DNA of 64,000 nt from Streptomyces sp. NBRC 110035 (GTDB taxonomy: Bacteria; Actinomycetota; Actinomycetes; Streptomycetales; Streptomycetaceae): assembly GCF_000829695.1 (NCBI RefSeq), contig NZ_BBNN01000016.1, positions 186,001-250,000 on the forward strand. Direction: 5' to 3'. The notes under the pieces were generated by a model. The model did not search any database, had not been told where the DNA came from, and worked only from the letters and a program-made list of their open reading frames with translations. The translations under genes and the position numbers were made by a program. The first letter of the stretch is position 1; the number at the start of each line of letters is the position of its first letter. Positions 34,695-43,442 of the stretch are shown here, piece after piece.

Positions 34695-35862
34695 GTCGGT
34701 GCTCCTCAGCCTCGAGAGTTCTTCACAGGAGCTGGCGCCCCTGAAACTCAGCGTAGGCAGCCGGCGGCTGCTCCACAGCGGGGCGAACCGGTCGTTCAGC
34801 CAGGTCAGAGCCTATCTGGAAGATCTCGAACGGGTGGACGGCGCTGCTCGAACCAGCTGACCGAGCGTCACCCACATGTCGCACACGCGGCGCAACGGTC
34901 TGGCAGCGCACTGCTGGATTCGAACGGTCGGGGTGAACGCCGCACGGCAGGCGGGAGCGGCAAGGACGGGAAACCGACAGCCGCTCCGACGAGGCCGCTG
35001 TCTCATTCTGTTGTTCACGAGGAGGGACAGCGCCGCCCACCACCGGCCCGTAGCCGGCGCTTCTGTCCTCGGCCACCGGGACACCGGCGGCGACGCAGGC
35101 GGCGGAGCGCTTACCCGGCGGCCCGGCACCCGCCGCCGGAGTGCCTTCCGAAGCCGTGGGAACGCCGCTCCCCGACACGTACGGAGCGACTCGGGGCACC
35201 GTGCAGCTCGTCACGCGACTCTGTCGAAGTGCCCTGGCCCGGGCGTGGTCATGGGACGATCCGGCCGTTCGGGAGGGGGCGAGCACTCGGCCGGCGACAC
35301 GGCCCGGCACCTCCCGCCCCCGGAACGGGGGTTCGGCTCCGGACCGACCTGCCGGTGACGCCCCGAGGAGGCCGCCGATGATCGTGCCGCGGGTTCCGAG
35401 GGCCAGGAGGAGGGGGCCTGTGGACGTCTGAACCGGCTGCCGACGGCGTCCCCCACCGGGTGCCGTGTCCGGTCCGGGGTTCCGCTCGTGCCGAGGGGCA
35501 GGCGCTCCGACTCAGGCGCTCCGACTCCCACCGGTCACGCGAGGGCCCTTCCGGCGGGCGGAACGCCCGCCTCGGGGCGCTCGGAGCCGGCGGGCCGGTG
35601 CACGCTCGGCGGGGCGGCCGGAGGCGGGGCGGCCGGCTGTGGGGCCATGGCGCCGCGCGGGCGGTCCGCCCACGTGCGGGGCGGAGGGGGCGTCGGTCGG
35701 TTAGGGTCGCGTCGTGGCGGACGAAGCGGCTCCGTCCCGGGGAAATCGATCGGCCCGGGGTGCCTCCCGGCTGTGAAGCGGTCGACTGGTACGTCCCCGG
35801 TGTGCCCTCGCGAGGGGTGATCCGGGGGAAAGTGCAGGTCAGGGGTGCGTTCTGAGGGCGAA
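34695..35862. other. 1.17-kb region without a supportable gene
   Basis: No frame shows consistent GC-rich third positions with a start and ribosome site. Fragments such as ALTWLNDRFAPLWSSRRLPT (minus strand, about 34735-34815), read after an in-frame stop, look protein-like. The region may therefore be a decayed insertion. Base composition at 34780-35040 is lower in GC than the flanks. No terminal inverted repeats or target duplications were recognised. Confidence 0.45.
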
Positions 35863-36114
35863 ATGCGATTGAGAGTGGAGTTCACGACCGAGCCCTTCGA
35901 TCTGGAGGAGGCGCCCGCGCATGCGGTGGTGGCCCGGGAGGTCGTGGAGGGGGCCGCGCTGGACTCGGTGGACGTCGGGCCGTTCGGGAACACCGCGGAA
36001 GGCGGCGCCGACGTGGTCCTCGCCGCTGTGGACGCGTTGCTGCGCCGCAGCCTGGAGGCCGGCGCGACCCGGGTCTCGCTCCAGGTCAACGTGATCGCGG
36101 AGGGCGAGGGATGA
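35863..36114 (+). CDS. Small YkoF/UPF0045 (thiamine-binding-like) protein
   Basis: 83 residues from the ATG at 35863 (GAGGG ribosome site); a GTG at 35845 would add six. The sequence MRLRVEFTTEPFDLEEAP, then AEGGADVVLAAVDALLRRSLEAG and a final TRVSLQVNVI strand, fits a small ferredoxin-like fold such as the UPF0045/YkoF group, some of which bind thiamine or its precursors. The assignment is moderate. It overlaps the next gene by ATGA and heads the urate operon, which suggests a role in sensing or metabolite binding linked to purine breakdown. Confidence 0.6.
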   Translation: MRLRVEFTTEPFDLEEAPAHAVVAREVVEGAALDSVDVGPFGNTAEGGADVVLAAVDALLRRSLEAGATRVSLQVNVIAEGEG

Positions 36115-36479
36115 GCGGCGTGGCGGACGAGCCGTTCGTCGCCGCAGTCAAGCCGCTCGTCGACGCCATGGGCGGGCGGCTGCTCCCGCCCGACGAGGCC
36201 GGTCCCGACGACGTCGTCCTCGCCTGGGAGGGCGCCGATGCCGTCGCCGTGCGCCTGCCCCAGCTGGCCGACTCCCTCGATCACCTCCTCGCCGCGCTGG
36301 AACGCCGGCACGGCCGGCCCCTCGCCGACCTGGACCGCAGGACCAAACAGGAGATCGTCCGGAGTCTGGAGGCGCGCGGCGCCTTCGCCGTCCGGCACGG
36401 CGTCGAGACGGTGGCGGGCGCGCTCGGCGTCAGCCGCTTCACCGTCTACAACTACCTCAACCGGGAGAAGGGCTCCTGA
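36111..36479 (+). CDS. DauR-like helix-turn-helix protein
   Basis: 122 residues. The C-terminal 45 residues form a DauR-type HTH (TKQEIVRSLEARGAFAVRHG then VETVAGALGVSRFTVYNYLN). The N-terminal 75 residues are a small alpha/beta domain. It is coupled to the upstream 83-residue protein by a four-base overlap, so the pair may make one two-protein regulator. It lies immediately before the urate degradation genes, 159 bases away, with an AllR-like palindrome between. Confidence 0.75.
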   Translation: MSGVADEPFVAAVKPLVDAMGGRLLPPDEAGPDDVVLAWEGADAVAVRLPQLADSLDHLLAALERRHGRPLADLDRRTKQEIVRSLEARGAFAVRHGVETVAGALGVSRFTVYNYLNREKGS

Positions 36480-36544
36480 GGGTCTTTTGAAGGTCCCTGA
36501 AGGGTTTCGGCGGGTTCTCGGGGGACGGCCCGGCTGTCGCGTTT

Positions 36545-36561
36545 TTCAACAAACTGTTGAC
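36545..36561. promoter_or_regulatory. AllR-like operator upstream of uraD
   Basis: TTCAACAAACTGTTGAC, that is TTCAAC-N5-GTTGAC, the same palindrome (one arm base changed) as at 58990-59006 upstream of allantoinase. It lies 77 bases before the uraD start. Confidence 0.65.
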
Positions 36562-36637
36562 GTGGTGGCCCGGGGCGGCGTTAGCTGTTCGCACGCCCGT
36601 TCCACAGGATGGCCGTTCCCGGCCGGGGGAGGCTTCC

Positions 36638-37156
36638 GTGACGTCCGCTTCCACGCCGCAGGGCCTGGCCCGCTTCAACGCCCTGGAGGAGAGTGCGGCC
36701 CTTGCCGTACTCCACGAGGTGTGCGCCTCCACGGCGTGGGCCCACAGGCTGCTCGCCGCCCGCCCCTACGCGACCGCCGACGACCTGTACGCCGCCGCCG
36801 ACACCGCCATGATCGGGCTGACCGCGGCGGACCTCGACGAGGCGATGGCCGGACACCCGCCGATCGGCGGACCCCGGCCCGGCGACCCGGCCTCCGCGCG
36901 GGAGCAGAGCGGCATGACCTCCGCGCCGGACCGGCTCAAGGCGGAGATGCTCGAGCTGAACCTCGCCCACCAGGAGAAGTTCGGCCATGTGTTCCTCATC
37001 TGCGCCACCGGCCGGACCGGCGAGCAGATGCGCGACGCGGCCAGGGAGCGCATCGGCAACACGCCTGAGCAGGAACGCGAGACCGTCCGCGCCGAGCTGG
37101 GGAGGATCAACCGCGTCCGCCTGGCCCGGCTCGTCGAAGCGGACCGACAGCCCTGA
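36638..37156 (+). CDS. uraD: OHCU decarboxylase
   Basis: 172 residues from a GTG with GGGGGAGG five bases upstream. It matches 2-oxo-4-hydroxy-4-carboxy-5-ureidoimidazoline decarboxylase: FNALEESAALAVLHEVCAS near the start, the catalytic-His loop GHPPIGG, and EKFGHVFLICATGRT. The enzyme completes urate breakdown by converting OHCU to (S)-allantoin. It is followed by uraH, urate oxidase and a deaminase in the same direction with gaps of 30, 5 and 60 bases, so this is one operon. Confidence 0.92.
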   Translation: MTSASTPQGLARFNALEESAALAVLHEVCASTAWAHRLLAARPYATADDLYAAADTAMIGLTAADLDEAMAGHPPIGGPRPGDPASAREQSGMTSAPDRLKAEMLELNLAHQEKFGHVFLICATGRTGEQMRDAARERIGNTPEQERETVRAELGRINRVRLARLVEADRQP

Positions 37157-37186
37157 CGTCTCTGCATCCCCGGGAGCAGCGCCCGC

Positions 37187-37606
37187 ATGAGTACCGAGAC
37201 CACCGCTTCCGTCTCCACGCACATCCTGGACACCAGTGTCGGCCGCCCCGCCCGGGGCGTCGCCGTCCAGCTCTCCGCCCGCCCGGGCCGGACGGCGCAC
37301 TGGCAGGCCCTCGGCGGCTTCGCGACCGACGCGGACGGGCGGTGCGAGGACCTCCCCGCGCTGCCGGAGGGCACCACCCACGTACGGCTGCACTTCGACG
37401 TCGAGCCGTACTTCGAACGGAGGCCCGGGCCCCACCCCACCGACGGGCGAGCCGAGGCACGGCAGGACGCCCCCGCGCACCGGGGCGGCGGCACCGGAGC
37501 GTTCTTCCCGGAGGTGGCGATCACGTTCGCCGTCGTGCCGGGCGAGCACTACCACGTACCGCTGCTGCTCAACCCGTTCGGCTACTCCGTATACCGAGGG
37601 AGCTAG
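37187..37606 (+). CDS. uraH: 5-hydroxyisourate hydrolase (transthyretin-like)
   Basis: 139 residues. Family hallmarks are the N-terminal STHILDTSVGRPARGVAVQL and the C-terminal YHVPLLLNPFGYSVYRGS with the YRG(S/T) end. It hydrolyses 5-hydroxyisourate from urate oxidase to OHCU. The protein is about 25 residues longer than the usual 110-115 because of a Gly/Arg/Pro-rich insertion (GPHPTDGRAEARQDAPAHRG) between two strands; this should form a loop away from the active site. Confidence 0.92.
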   Translation: MSTETTASVSTHILDTSVGRPARGVAVQLSARPGRTAHWQALGGFATDADGRCEDLPALPEGTTHVRLHFDVEPYFERRPGPHPTDGRAEARQDAPAHRGGGTGAFFPEVAITFAVVPGEHYHVPLLLNPFGYSVYRGS

Positions 37607-37611
37607 CAGAC

Positions 37612-38532
37612 ATGCCCACGATTCTCGGCCACCACCAGTACGGCAAAGCGGAGAACCGCGTCGTCAGGGTCACGCGGGACGGTGCCACCCACCACATCAA
37701 GGACCTCAACGTCTCCGTCGCCCTGTCCGGCGACATGGAGGAGGTCCACTACTCCGGCTCCAACGCCAACGTCCTGCCGACGGACACCACCAAGAACACC
37801 GTGTTCGCCTTCGCCAAGGAGTACGGCATCGAGTCCGCCGAGCAGTTCGGCATCCACCTCGCCCGGCACTTCGTCACCTCCCAGGAACCCCTCCACCGGG
37901 CCCGCATCCGCGTCGAGGAGTACGCCTGGGAGCGGATCGCGACCTCCGAGGCCCACGCCGGCGAGCGCGGGGAGCACTCCTTCGTCCGCAAGGGCCAGGA
38001 GACCCGGCTGACGCAGGTCACCTACGACGGCGAGCGCTGGGAGATCGTCTCGGGCCTGAAGGACCTGACGGTGCTGAACTCCACCGACTCCGAGTTCCAC
38101 GGCTTCGTCAAGGACCGGTACACGACGCTGAAGGAGACCCGGGACCGCATCCTCGCCACCTCGGTCGCCGCCCGCTGGCGGTTCAACTGGACCGACGACG
38201 AGCGTCCGGTGCCCGACTGGGACACGTCGTACGAGCGGACGAAGCAGCACCTGCTCCAGGCCTTCGCGGAGACGTACTCCCTGTCCCTGCAGCAGACGCT
38301 GTACCGGATGGGCACCCGGATCATCGAGCAGCGCGACGAGGTGGACGAGGTGCGCCTCTCCCTGCCCAACAGCCACCACTTCCAGGTGGACCTGGAACCC
38401 TTCGGCCTCGACAACGACACCGCGGACGGCGCCGTGTACTTCGCCGCCGACCGTCCCTACGGCCTGATCGAGGCCACGATCCTGCGCGAGGGCTGCGAGG
38501 CGCTCATACCGCCGGACCTCACCAGCCTCTGA
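37612..38532 (+). CDS. pucL: Urate oxidase (uricase)
   Basis: 306 residues, normal length for a two-T-fold-domain uricase. Motifs include the active-site Lys in HHQYGKAENRVV, the catalytic Thr in LPTDTTKNTVF and the uricase signature LPNSHHFQVDLEPFGLDN. It oxidises urate with oxygen to 5-hydroxyisourate and hydrogen peroxide. The start lies five bases after the uraH stop. No peroxisome-type signal is expected or seen. Confidence 0.95.
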   Translation: MPTILGHHQYGKAENRVVRVTRDGATHHIKDLNVSVALSGDMEEVHYSGSNANVLPTDTTKNTVFAFAKEYGIESAEQFGIHLARHFVTSQEPLHRARIRVEEYAWERIATSEAHAGERGEHSFVRKGQETRLTQVTYDGERWEIVSGLKDLTVLNSTDSEFHGFVKDRYTTLKETRDRILATSVAARWRFNWTDDERPVPDWDTSYERTKQHLLQAFAETYSLSLQQTLYRMGTRIIEQRDEVDEVRLSLPNSHHFQVDLEPFGLDNDTADGAVYFAADRPYGLIEATILREGCEALIPPDLTSL

Positions 38533-38592
38533 GAACGAGAACGACGCAGGGACCCGAGAGCAAGAACCGGAACACGTCAGAGGGACGAACCC

Positions 38593-39972
38593 ATGGAAGC
38601 AGTCCGGCGCACCGTCATCGAGAACTGCGCGATCGCGACCGTCGACGCGAAGGACACCGAGTACGCCTCCGGGTACCTCGTCCTCGCCGGCCACCGCATC
38701 GAGTCGCTCGGCGCGGGCCGGGCCCCCGAGGGCCTGGAGAACGTCGTCCGCCGCATCGACGCCACCGGGCACCTGGCGACGCCCGGTCTGGTCAACACCC
38801 ACCACCACTTCTACCAGTGGATCACCCGGGGCCTGGCCACCGACCACAACCTGTTCGACTGGCTCGTCGCCCTCTACCCGACCTGGGCGCGCATCGACGA
38901 GCCGATGGTGCACGCCGCCGCCCAGGGCTCCCTCGCGATGATGGCCCGCGGCGGTGTCACCACCGCCATGGACCACCACTACGTGTTCCCCCGCGGCTCC
39001 GGCGACCTCTCCGGCGCCGTCGTCCGCGCCGCCCGCGACATGGGCGTGCGCTTCACGCTCGCCCGCGGTTCGATGGACCGCGGCGAGAAGGACGGCGGGC
39101 TGCCCCCGGACTTCGCCGTCGAGACGCTCGACGACGCCCTCACCGCGACCGAGGAGACCGTCCGCGAGCACCACGACACCTCCTGCGACGCCATGACCCG
39201 GATCGCCGTGGCCCCCTGCTCCCCGTTCTCCGTCTCCACCGAACTGATGCGGCAGAGTGCGGAGCTGGCGCGTGGCCTCGGCATACGGCTGCACACGCAC
39301 GGGTCGGAGACGGTGGAGGAGGAGGCGTTCTGCCACGAGCTGTTCGGCATGGGCCCGACCGACTACTTCGAGTCCACCGGCTGGCTCGGCGAGGACGTGT
39401 GGATGGCGCACTGCGTCCACATGAACGACTCCGACATCGCCGCCTTCGCCCGTACGGGCACGGGCGTCGCCCACTGCCCCTCCTCCAACGCCCGTCTCGC
39501 CGCCGGGATCGCCCGCGTCGCCGACCTGCTGGCGGCCGGAGTCCCGGTCGGCCTCGGCGTGGACGGCACCGCCTCCAACGAGTCCGGCGAACTGCACACC
39601 GAACTGCGCAACGCCCTCCTCGTGAACCGCCTCGGCCCGCACCGCGAAGCCGCACTGACGGCGCGTCAGGCACTGCGCCTGGGCACCCACGGGGGCGCCC
39701 GGGTCCTGGGCCGGGCGGCGGAGATCGGCTCGCTGGAGCCGGGCAAGCTCGCCGACCTGGTGCTGTGGCGGATGGACACCCTCGCCCACGCCTCCATCGC
39801 CGACCCGGTGGCCGCACTGGTCCTGGGCGCGGCGGCGCCGGTCACCGCGTCGTTCGTGAACGGCCGCCAGATCGTGGAGGAGGGACGGCTGCGCACGGCA
39901 GACGAGGACGGGATCGCCCGCGCCACCCGCGCACAGGCCCGGCGGCTGGCCGCCCTCGCGGCGCAGGGCTGA
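38593..39972 (+). CDS. 8-oxoguanine/guanine deaminase (amidohydrolase)
   Basis: 459 residues of the metal-dependent amidohydrolase superfamily. Metal and substrate ligands are visible in ATPGLVNTHHHFYQW, RLHTHGSETVEEEAF, WMAHCVHMNDSD and GLGVDGTASNESG. The closest characterised group, judged by these motifs and by its regular place next to uricase, is 8-oxoguanine deaminase, which yields urate directly from 8-oxoguanine. Guanine deamination to xanthine is the alternative. Either product enters the pathway encoded here. It is the last gene of the operon and is followed by a hairpin. Confidence 0.85.
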   Translation: MEAVRRTVIENCAIATVDAKDTEYASGYLVLAGHRIESLGAGRAPEGLENVVRRIDATGHLATPGLVNTHHHFYQWITRGLATDHNLFDWLVALYPTWARIDEPMVHAAAQGSLAMMARGGVTTAMDHHYVFPRGSGDLSGAVVRAARDMGVRFTLARGSMDRGEKDGGLPPDFAVETLDDALTATEETVREHHDTSCDAMTRIAVAPCSPFSVSTELMRQSAELARGLGIRLHTHGSETVEEEAFCHELFGMGPTDYFESTGWLGEDVWMAHCVHMNDSDIAAFARTGTGVAHCPSSNARLAAGIARVADLLAAGVPVGLGVDGTASNESGELHTELRNALLVNRLGPHREAALTARQALRLGTHGGARVLGRAAEIGSLEPGKLADLVLWRMDTLAHASIADPVAALVLGAAAPVTASFVNGRQIVEEGRLRTADEDGIARATRAQARRLAALAAQG

Positions 39973-39978
39973 GCGGGT

Positions 39979-40014
39979 GCCCGGTGGGGCCGGCCAGGTG
40001 GCCACCGGCCGGGC
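39979..40014 (+). terminator. Hairpin terminator after the urate operon
   Basis: GCCCGG (39979-39984) pairs with CCGGGC (40009-40014), with inner GGCC/GGCC and CCGG pairing, starting seven bases after the deaminase stop. Confidence 0.5.
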
Positions 40015-40181
40015 GCATACCGCGCCGAGGGCTCCGAGGGCCGTGGCGGCCCGGACGGCCCGGGGCGTTGCCGTTCCGGCGGCGGAACGTTCACCGGCTG
40101 GAAGCGGAAACGAAGCGACCTCCGCCCCGAGCCGTCCACCGGTCTCCCTGCCGGGTCTCCCCTCCGCCGCCGCGGCCGGTC

Positions 40182-40604
40182 CTACAGGCCGAGCGCACCC
40201 GGGTTCTCGGCCAGCTCCCGGAAGACGTCCTGCGGGCTCGGCAGCAGCTTGCGCAGCCCCAGGTCCAGCACCCCGCCGACCGCCGTGATCTCGGCCGAGA
40301 CCGTGCCGTCCGCCCTGGTGACGACCTGCTCGATACGGAACGTCCTGCCGGTGCTCCAGACGAAGACGCAGCTCACGTCGACCTCGTCGCCGGCGAGCAG
40401 CTCGCGCCTGTAGCGGATGGTCGTCTCCAGGGCGACCGGTCCCACGCCCCGCGCCGCGAGCACGGACTGCGTGATCCCCGCTTCATGGAGCAGCGCCCAG
40501 CGCGCGTGCTCCGCGTAGTTGAGGTACACGGCCTGGTTGAGGTGGCCCTGCACGTCGGTCTCGTATCCGCGCACGGTCACCCGGACGGAAAACGGCTCGC
40601 TCAC
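40182..40604 (-). CDS. YbgC-like acyl-CoA thioesterase (hotdog fold)
   Basis: 140 residues from the GTG at 40604 (AAGGGGA ribosome site). The 4HBT hotdog motif is present: RGYETDVQGHLNQAVYLNY followed by AEHARWALL, with the catalytic Asp in TDVQGH. Family members hydrolyse acyl-CoA thioesters in the cytosol, but the substrate cannot be assigned. It is convergent with the urate operon and close downstream of a minus-strand hypothetical gene. Confidence 0.8.
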   Translation of the reverse strand: MSEPFSVRVTVRGYETDVQGHLNQAVYLNYAEHARWALLHEAGITQSVLAARGVGPVALETTIRYRRELLAGDEVDVSCVFVWSTGRTFRIEQVVTRADGTVSAEITAVGGVLDLGLRKLLPSPQDVFRELAENPGALGL

Positions 40605-40663
40605 TGCGTCCCCTTCGCACCTGCTCGACTCGCTGTACTCGCCACCGATCCTGGCACGCGCCC

Positions 40664-41311
40664 TCATACGCGGCGCGGGGAGGCCAGCAGGTACCGGGTC
40701 CGCGTCCTCGGTTCCGTGTACGCGCCGACCTGCCAGCCGGCCCCCTCCAGGGCGGCCGCGCAGGCCCGCAGCGCCTCGCCGTCCCCCTCGTACACGGCGA
40801 CGGCCTCAGGCTGCGGCGTCTCCCGCACCCGGTAACCGCCCTCGGGGTCCTGCCCGGCCGGGGGACGCCCGGCGGCCTCCAGCGCGAGTGCGGCAGCCTG
40901 CACGAGATGCGAGCGCTCCCAGCCACAGGGCCGGTCCGTGGCGCCGTCGGGGTTGGTCATCCGACGCAGCTCCAGCATGCCCTGCCAGGCACTGTGCACC
41001 TCCCGCCGCCGGGCGGGGCCGGGCTGGTGCGCCGCGCCCTCACCACCGACACGAGCCGCGAACACCCCGGTCGTGGCCGGTGCCTCCGCCTTCACCGGCG
41101 CCGCCTCCACCGGTGCCGGTACCGCCTCCCCCTCCCGGATCCGATGCCCCGCAGGCGTCAGGAAGTGATCGTGCGGCGCACGGGGGTGCCGGAACGCCAG
41201 TCCTCGCTTCACCAGCCCCGCAAGCTGGGTCCCCGTCCCCTTGACCCGCCCACTGACCGGATCGGCCGCCTCCACCACCCGACGCAGCCCCGCGCCCAAC
41301 GCTCCCGTCAT
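40664..41311 (-). CDS. Hypothetical protein
   Basis: 215 residues from the ATG at 41311 (GGGTGGGTGGG upstream). The N-terminus MTGALGAGLRRVVEAADPVS and the block FRHPRAPHDHFLTPAGHRIR look conserved-protein-like. The last 60 residues (GWQVGAYTEPRTRTRYLLAS) form a small alpha/beta unit. I do not recognise the family. The same frame runs on upstream without a stop into a decayed membrane-protein gene, so a longer 403-residue reading is possible on paper, but the sequence between (41320-41750) is not protein-like. Confidence 0.6.
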   Translation of the reverse strand: MTGALGAGLRRVVEAADPVSGRVKGTGTQLAGLVKRGLAFRHPRAPHDHFLTPAGHRIREGEAVPAPVEAAPVKAEAPATTGVFAARVGGEGAAHQPGPARRREVHSAWQGMLELRRMTNPDGATDRPCGWERSHLVQAAALALEAAGRPPAGQDPEGGYRVRETPQPEAVAVYEGDGEALRACAAALEGAGWQVGAYTEPRTRTRYLLASPRRV

Positions 41312-41764
41312 CCCACCCACCCCCGATCCCCGGCCGGCTCGGTGCAGGCCTTTCCGGCGGCTTCGAAGCCTACGGCCGAGCACTGACATTCCGTGGAAGT
41401 GGGCCGGCCGGAGGGAATCCGCCGTGCAGAACCCGGCTCGTGCACCGCAGCCCTCGCTCGTGCACCGCAGCCCTCGGCCGGAACCGCGGAGCGCGGGCGT
41501 CGGGTCCGCGCGGGGCCCGGAAACCGTGGAGAACGCCTCCACCCGGCCGTCCCTCCTGCTCCGGGAACAGGGGCACATGCGGTGGAGCGGGACCGCCGAC
41601 GAACCGGGTGTGTCCGGTTCACGGTCCACCGTCTGCCTTCCACTCCGTGCGGCCGCGGCTTCGCGGTCCGGGGGAGGGCCGGCAAGGCGTGCCGGCCGGG
41701 CCCCATCCCATCCGACGGCTGCTCCCGGGCCTGCCCCGGCCCGGTCCCGGGCCGACCGGTGCGG

Positions 41765-42078
41765 CTGCCCCATGAACTCCGGCCGCTGATACGGCGTCCA
41801 CCAGCTCAGCAGAGCCCAGATGCCGAGTGAGAGCGCGCCCGCCGCGATCACGGCCGCGAGCCATGGGCGGCGCACCGTGCGCAGGGTGAGCAGCCAGGCG
41901 AGGAGCGGGACGAGCGCCCCGCCGGCGGCGATGAGGGGAGGTCGACGTAGAGGACGCTCAGGTCCCGGTGCATGCCCTCGAAGCCGCCGTCGATGCTGAC
42001 CCGCGCCTTCGGCGACCAGGCGAGCACCGCTGCGACGGCACCGACGGCCGCCAGGAGGATGCCCGCACAGCCCTGTCT
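41765..42078 (-). pseudogene. Frameshifted small membrane protein gene
   Basis: Two frames together encode one coherent membrane protein. The first reads GILLAAVGAVAAVLAWSPKA then SIDGGFEGMHRDLSVLYVDL. The second continues LIAAGGALVPLLAWLLTLRT then RPWLAAVIAAGALSLGIWAL and SWWTPYQRPEFMGQ. The switch occurs at a run of four Gs (41935-41938), where one base is missing. No start codon is in frame upstream, so the 5' end may also be damaged. A homopolymer sequencing error could explain the frameshift alone. Confidence 0.65.
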
Positions 42079-42142
42079 CCCCTGTCCCTCTTCGCTCGTA
42101 CCTTGATCCGACGCGGTCGTCCCGTCGGTGGTTCCCGGTGCC

Positions 42143-43351
42143 CTACTGCCGGTAGCCGCTCAGGAAGCGGCCGATGCGGCCGATCGCGGCCTCCAGGTCG
42201 TCCGCGTGGGGGAGGGTCAGGATGCGGAAGTGGTCGGGGGTGGGCCAGTTGAAGCCGGTGCCCTGGACCACCTGGATCTTCTCCCGCAGGAGCAGGTCGA
42301 GGACGAACTTCTCGTCGTCGTGGATCCTGTGCACCGCCGGGTCGACGCGCGGGAAGGCGTACAGGGCGCCCTTGGGCTTGACGCAGCTCACGCCGGGGAT
42401 GTCGTTGAGCATGCGCCAGGCCACCTCCCGCTGTTCGTGCAGGCGGCCCCCCGGGGCGGTCAGCCCGCTGATGGACTGGCGGCCGCCGAGCGCGGCCTGG
42501 ATGGCGTACTGGGCGGGCGTGTTGGCGCACAGGCGCATGGAGGCCAGCATCGTCAGGCCCTCCAGGTAGTTCCTCGCGTGCTGCTTCGGGCCGGTGACCA
42601 CCAGCCAGCCGGAGCGGAAGCCCGCCACGCGGTACGTCTTCGACAGCCCGCAGAAGGTCAGGACGACCAGGTCGGGGGCGAGGGCGGCGGCCGAGTGGTG
42701 CACGGCGTCGTCGTAGAGGATCTGGTCGTAGATCTCGTCGGCGAGCACCATCAGGCCGTGCCGGCGGGCCAGATCGAGGATGCCCTCGACGATCTCCTTC
42801 GGATAGACCGCGCCCGTCGGGTTGTTGGGGTTGATGATGACCACGGCCTTCGTACGGTTCGTGATCTTCGACGCCATGTCGTCCAGGTCCGGGTACCAGT
42901 CGGCCTGCTCGTCGCACAGGTAGTGGACGGCCTTGCCGCCCGCGAGGGTGGTCACCGCCGTCCAGAGGGGGAAGTCGGGCGCGGGGATGAGGACTTCGTC
43001 GCCGTCCTCCAGCAGCGCCGTGACGGCCATCGACACCAGCTCGGAGACGCCGTTGCCGAGGAAGACGTCGTCGACGTCGACCTCCACGCCCAGGGTCTGG
43101 TAGCGCTGGACCACCGCGCGGCGGGCGGAGAGGACGCCCCGCGAGTCGGTGTAGCCGTGCGCCTGCGGCAGCATCCTGATCATGTCCTGGAGGATCTCCT
43201 CCGGCGCCTCGAAGCCGAACAGGGCCGGATTCCCGGTGTTCAGGCGCAGCACGCTGTGCCCCGCCTCCTCCAGCGCGTTCGCGTGTTCGATGACCGGGCC
43301 GCGGATCTCGTAACAGACCTCGCTGAGCTTGCTCGACTGCCGGAACTCCAT
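42143..43351 (-). CDS. alaA: AlaA-like alanine aminotransferase
   Basis: 402 residues, compared with 405 for E. coli AlaA. It is a fold-type I PLP aminotransferase: RLNTGNPALFGFEAPEEIL, PNNPTGAVYPKEIVEGIL and the Schiff-base Lys in TFCGLSKTYRVAGFRSGW. The N-terminus FRQSSKLSEVCYEIRGPVIE is typical of the AlaA/YfbQ group, which makes alanine from pyruvate and glutamate. The start at 43351 has GAGGGGA upstream. It is divergent from an HxlR regulator. Confidence 0.88.
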   Translation of the reverse strand: MEFRQSSKLSEVCYEIRGPVIEHANALEEAGHSVLRLNTGNPALFGFEAPEEILQDMIRMLPQAHGYTDSRGVLSARRAVVQRYQTLGVEVDVDDVFLGNGVSELVSMAVTALLEDGDEVLIPAPDFPLWTAVTTLAGGKAVHYLCDEQADWYPDLDDMASKITNRTKAVVIINPNNPTGAVYPKEIVEGILDLARRHGLMVLADEIYDQILYDDAVHHSAAALAPDLVVLTFCGLSKTYRVAGFRSGWLVVTGPKQHARNYLEGLTMLASMRLCANTPAQYAIQAALGGRQSISGLTAPGGRLHEQREVAWRMLNDIPGVSCVKPKGALYAFPRVDPAVHRIHDDEKFVLDLLLREKIQVVQGTGFNWPTPDHFRILTLPHADDLEAAIGRIGRFLSGYRQ

Positions 43352-43385
43352 GCGCCGCTTCCCCTCGGGTATCCCGTGCTTCCTG

Positions 43386-43435
43386 CTTGGTTTTACCAAG
43401 TGACCGCTTGGAAAGTCCAACAACTTGTCTACACT
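43386..43435 (+). promoter_or_regulatory. HxlR promoter with CTTGG/CCAAG operator
   Basis: CTTGG (43386-43390), CCAAG (43396-43400) and CTTGG (43407-43411) alternate to give two overlapping dyads. The third overlaps a -35 TTGGAA (43408-43413); TACACT (43430-43435) after 16 bases is the -10. The ATG at 43443 is then at the predicted start of transcription. An autoregulated, leaderless promoter is likely. Confidence 0.6.
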
Positions 43436-43442
43436 GCGTCGC

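Noticed and set aside
35457..35855. Several frames of about 80-130 codons upstream of the urate operon
   Set aside because: All are Arg/Gly-rich, lack ribosome sites and overlap each other; none shows domain-like sequence.
40664..41875. A single 403-residue protein
   Set aside because: It joins a decayed membrane-protein end, about 430 non-coding bases and the true 215-residue gene in one accidental frame.
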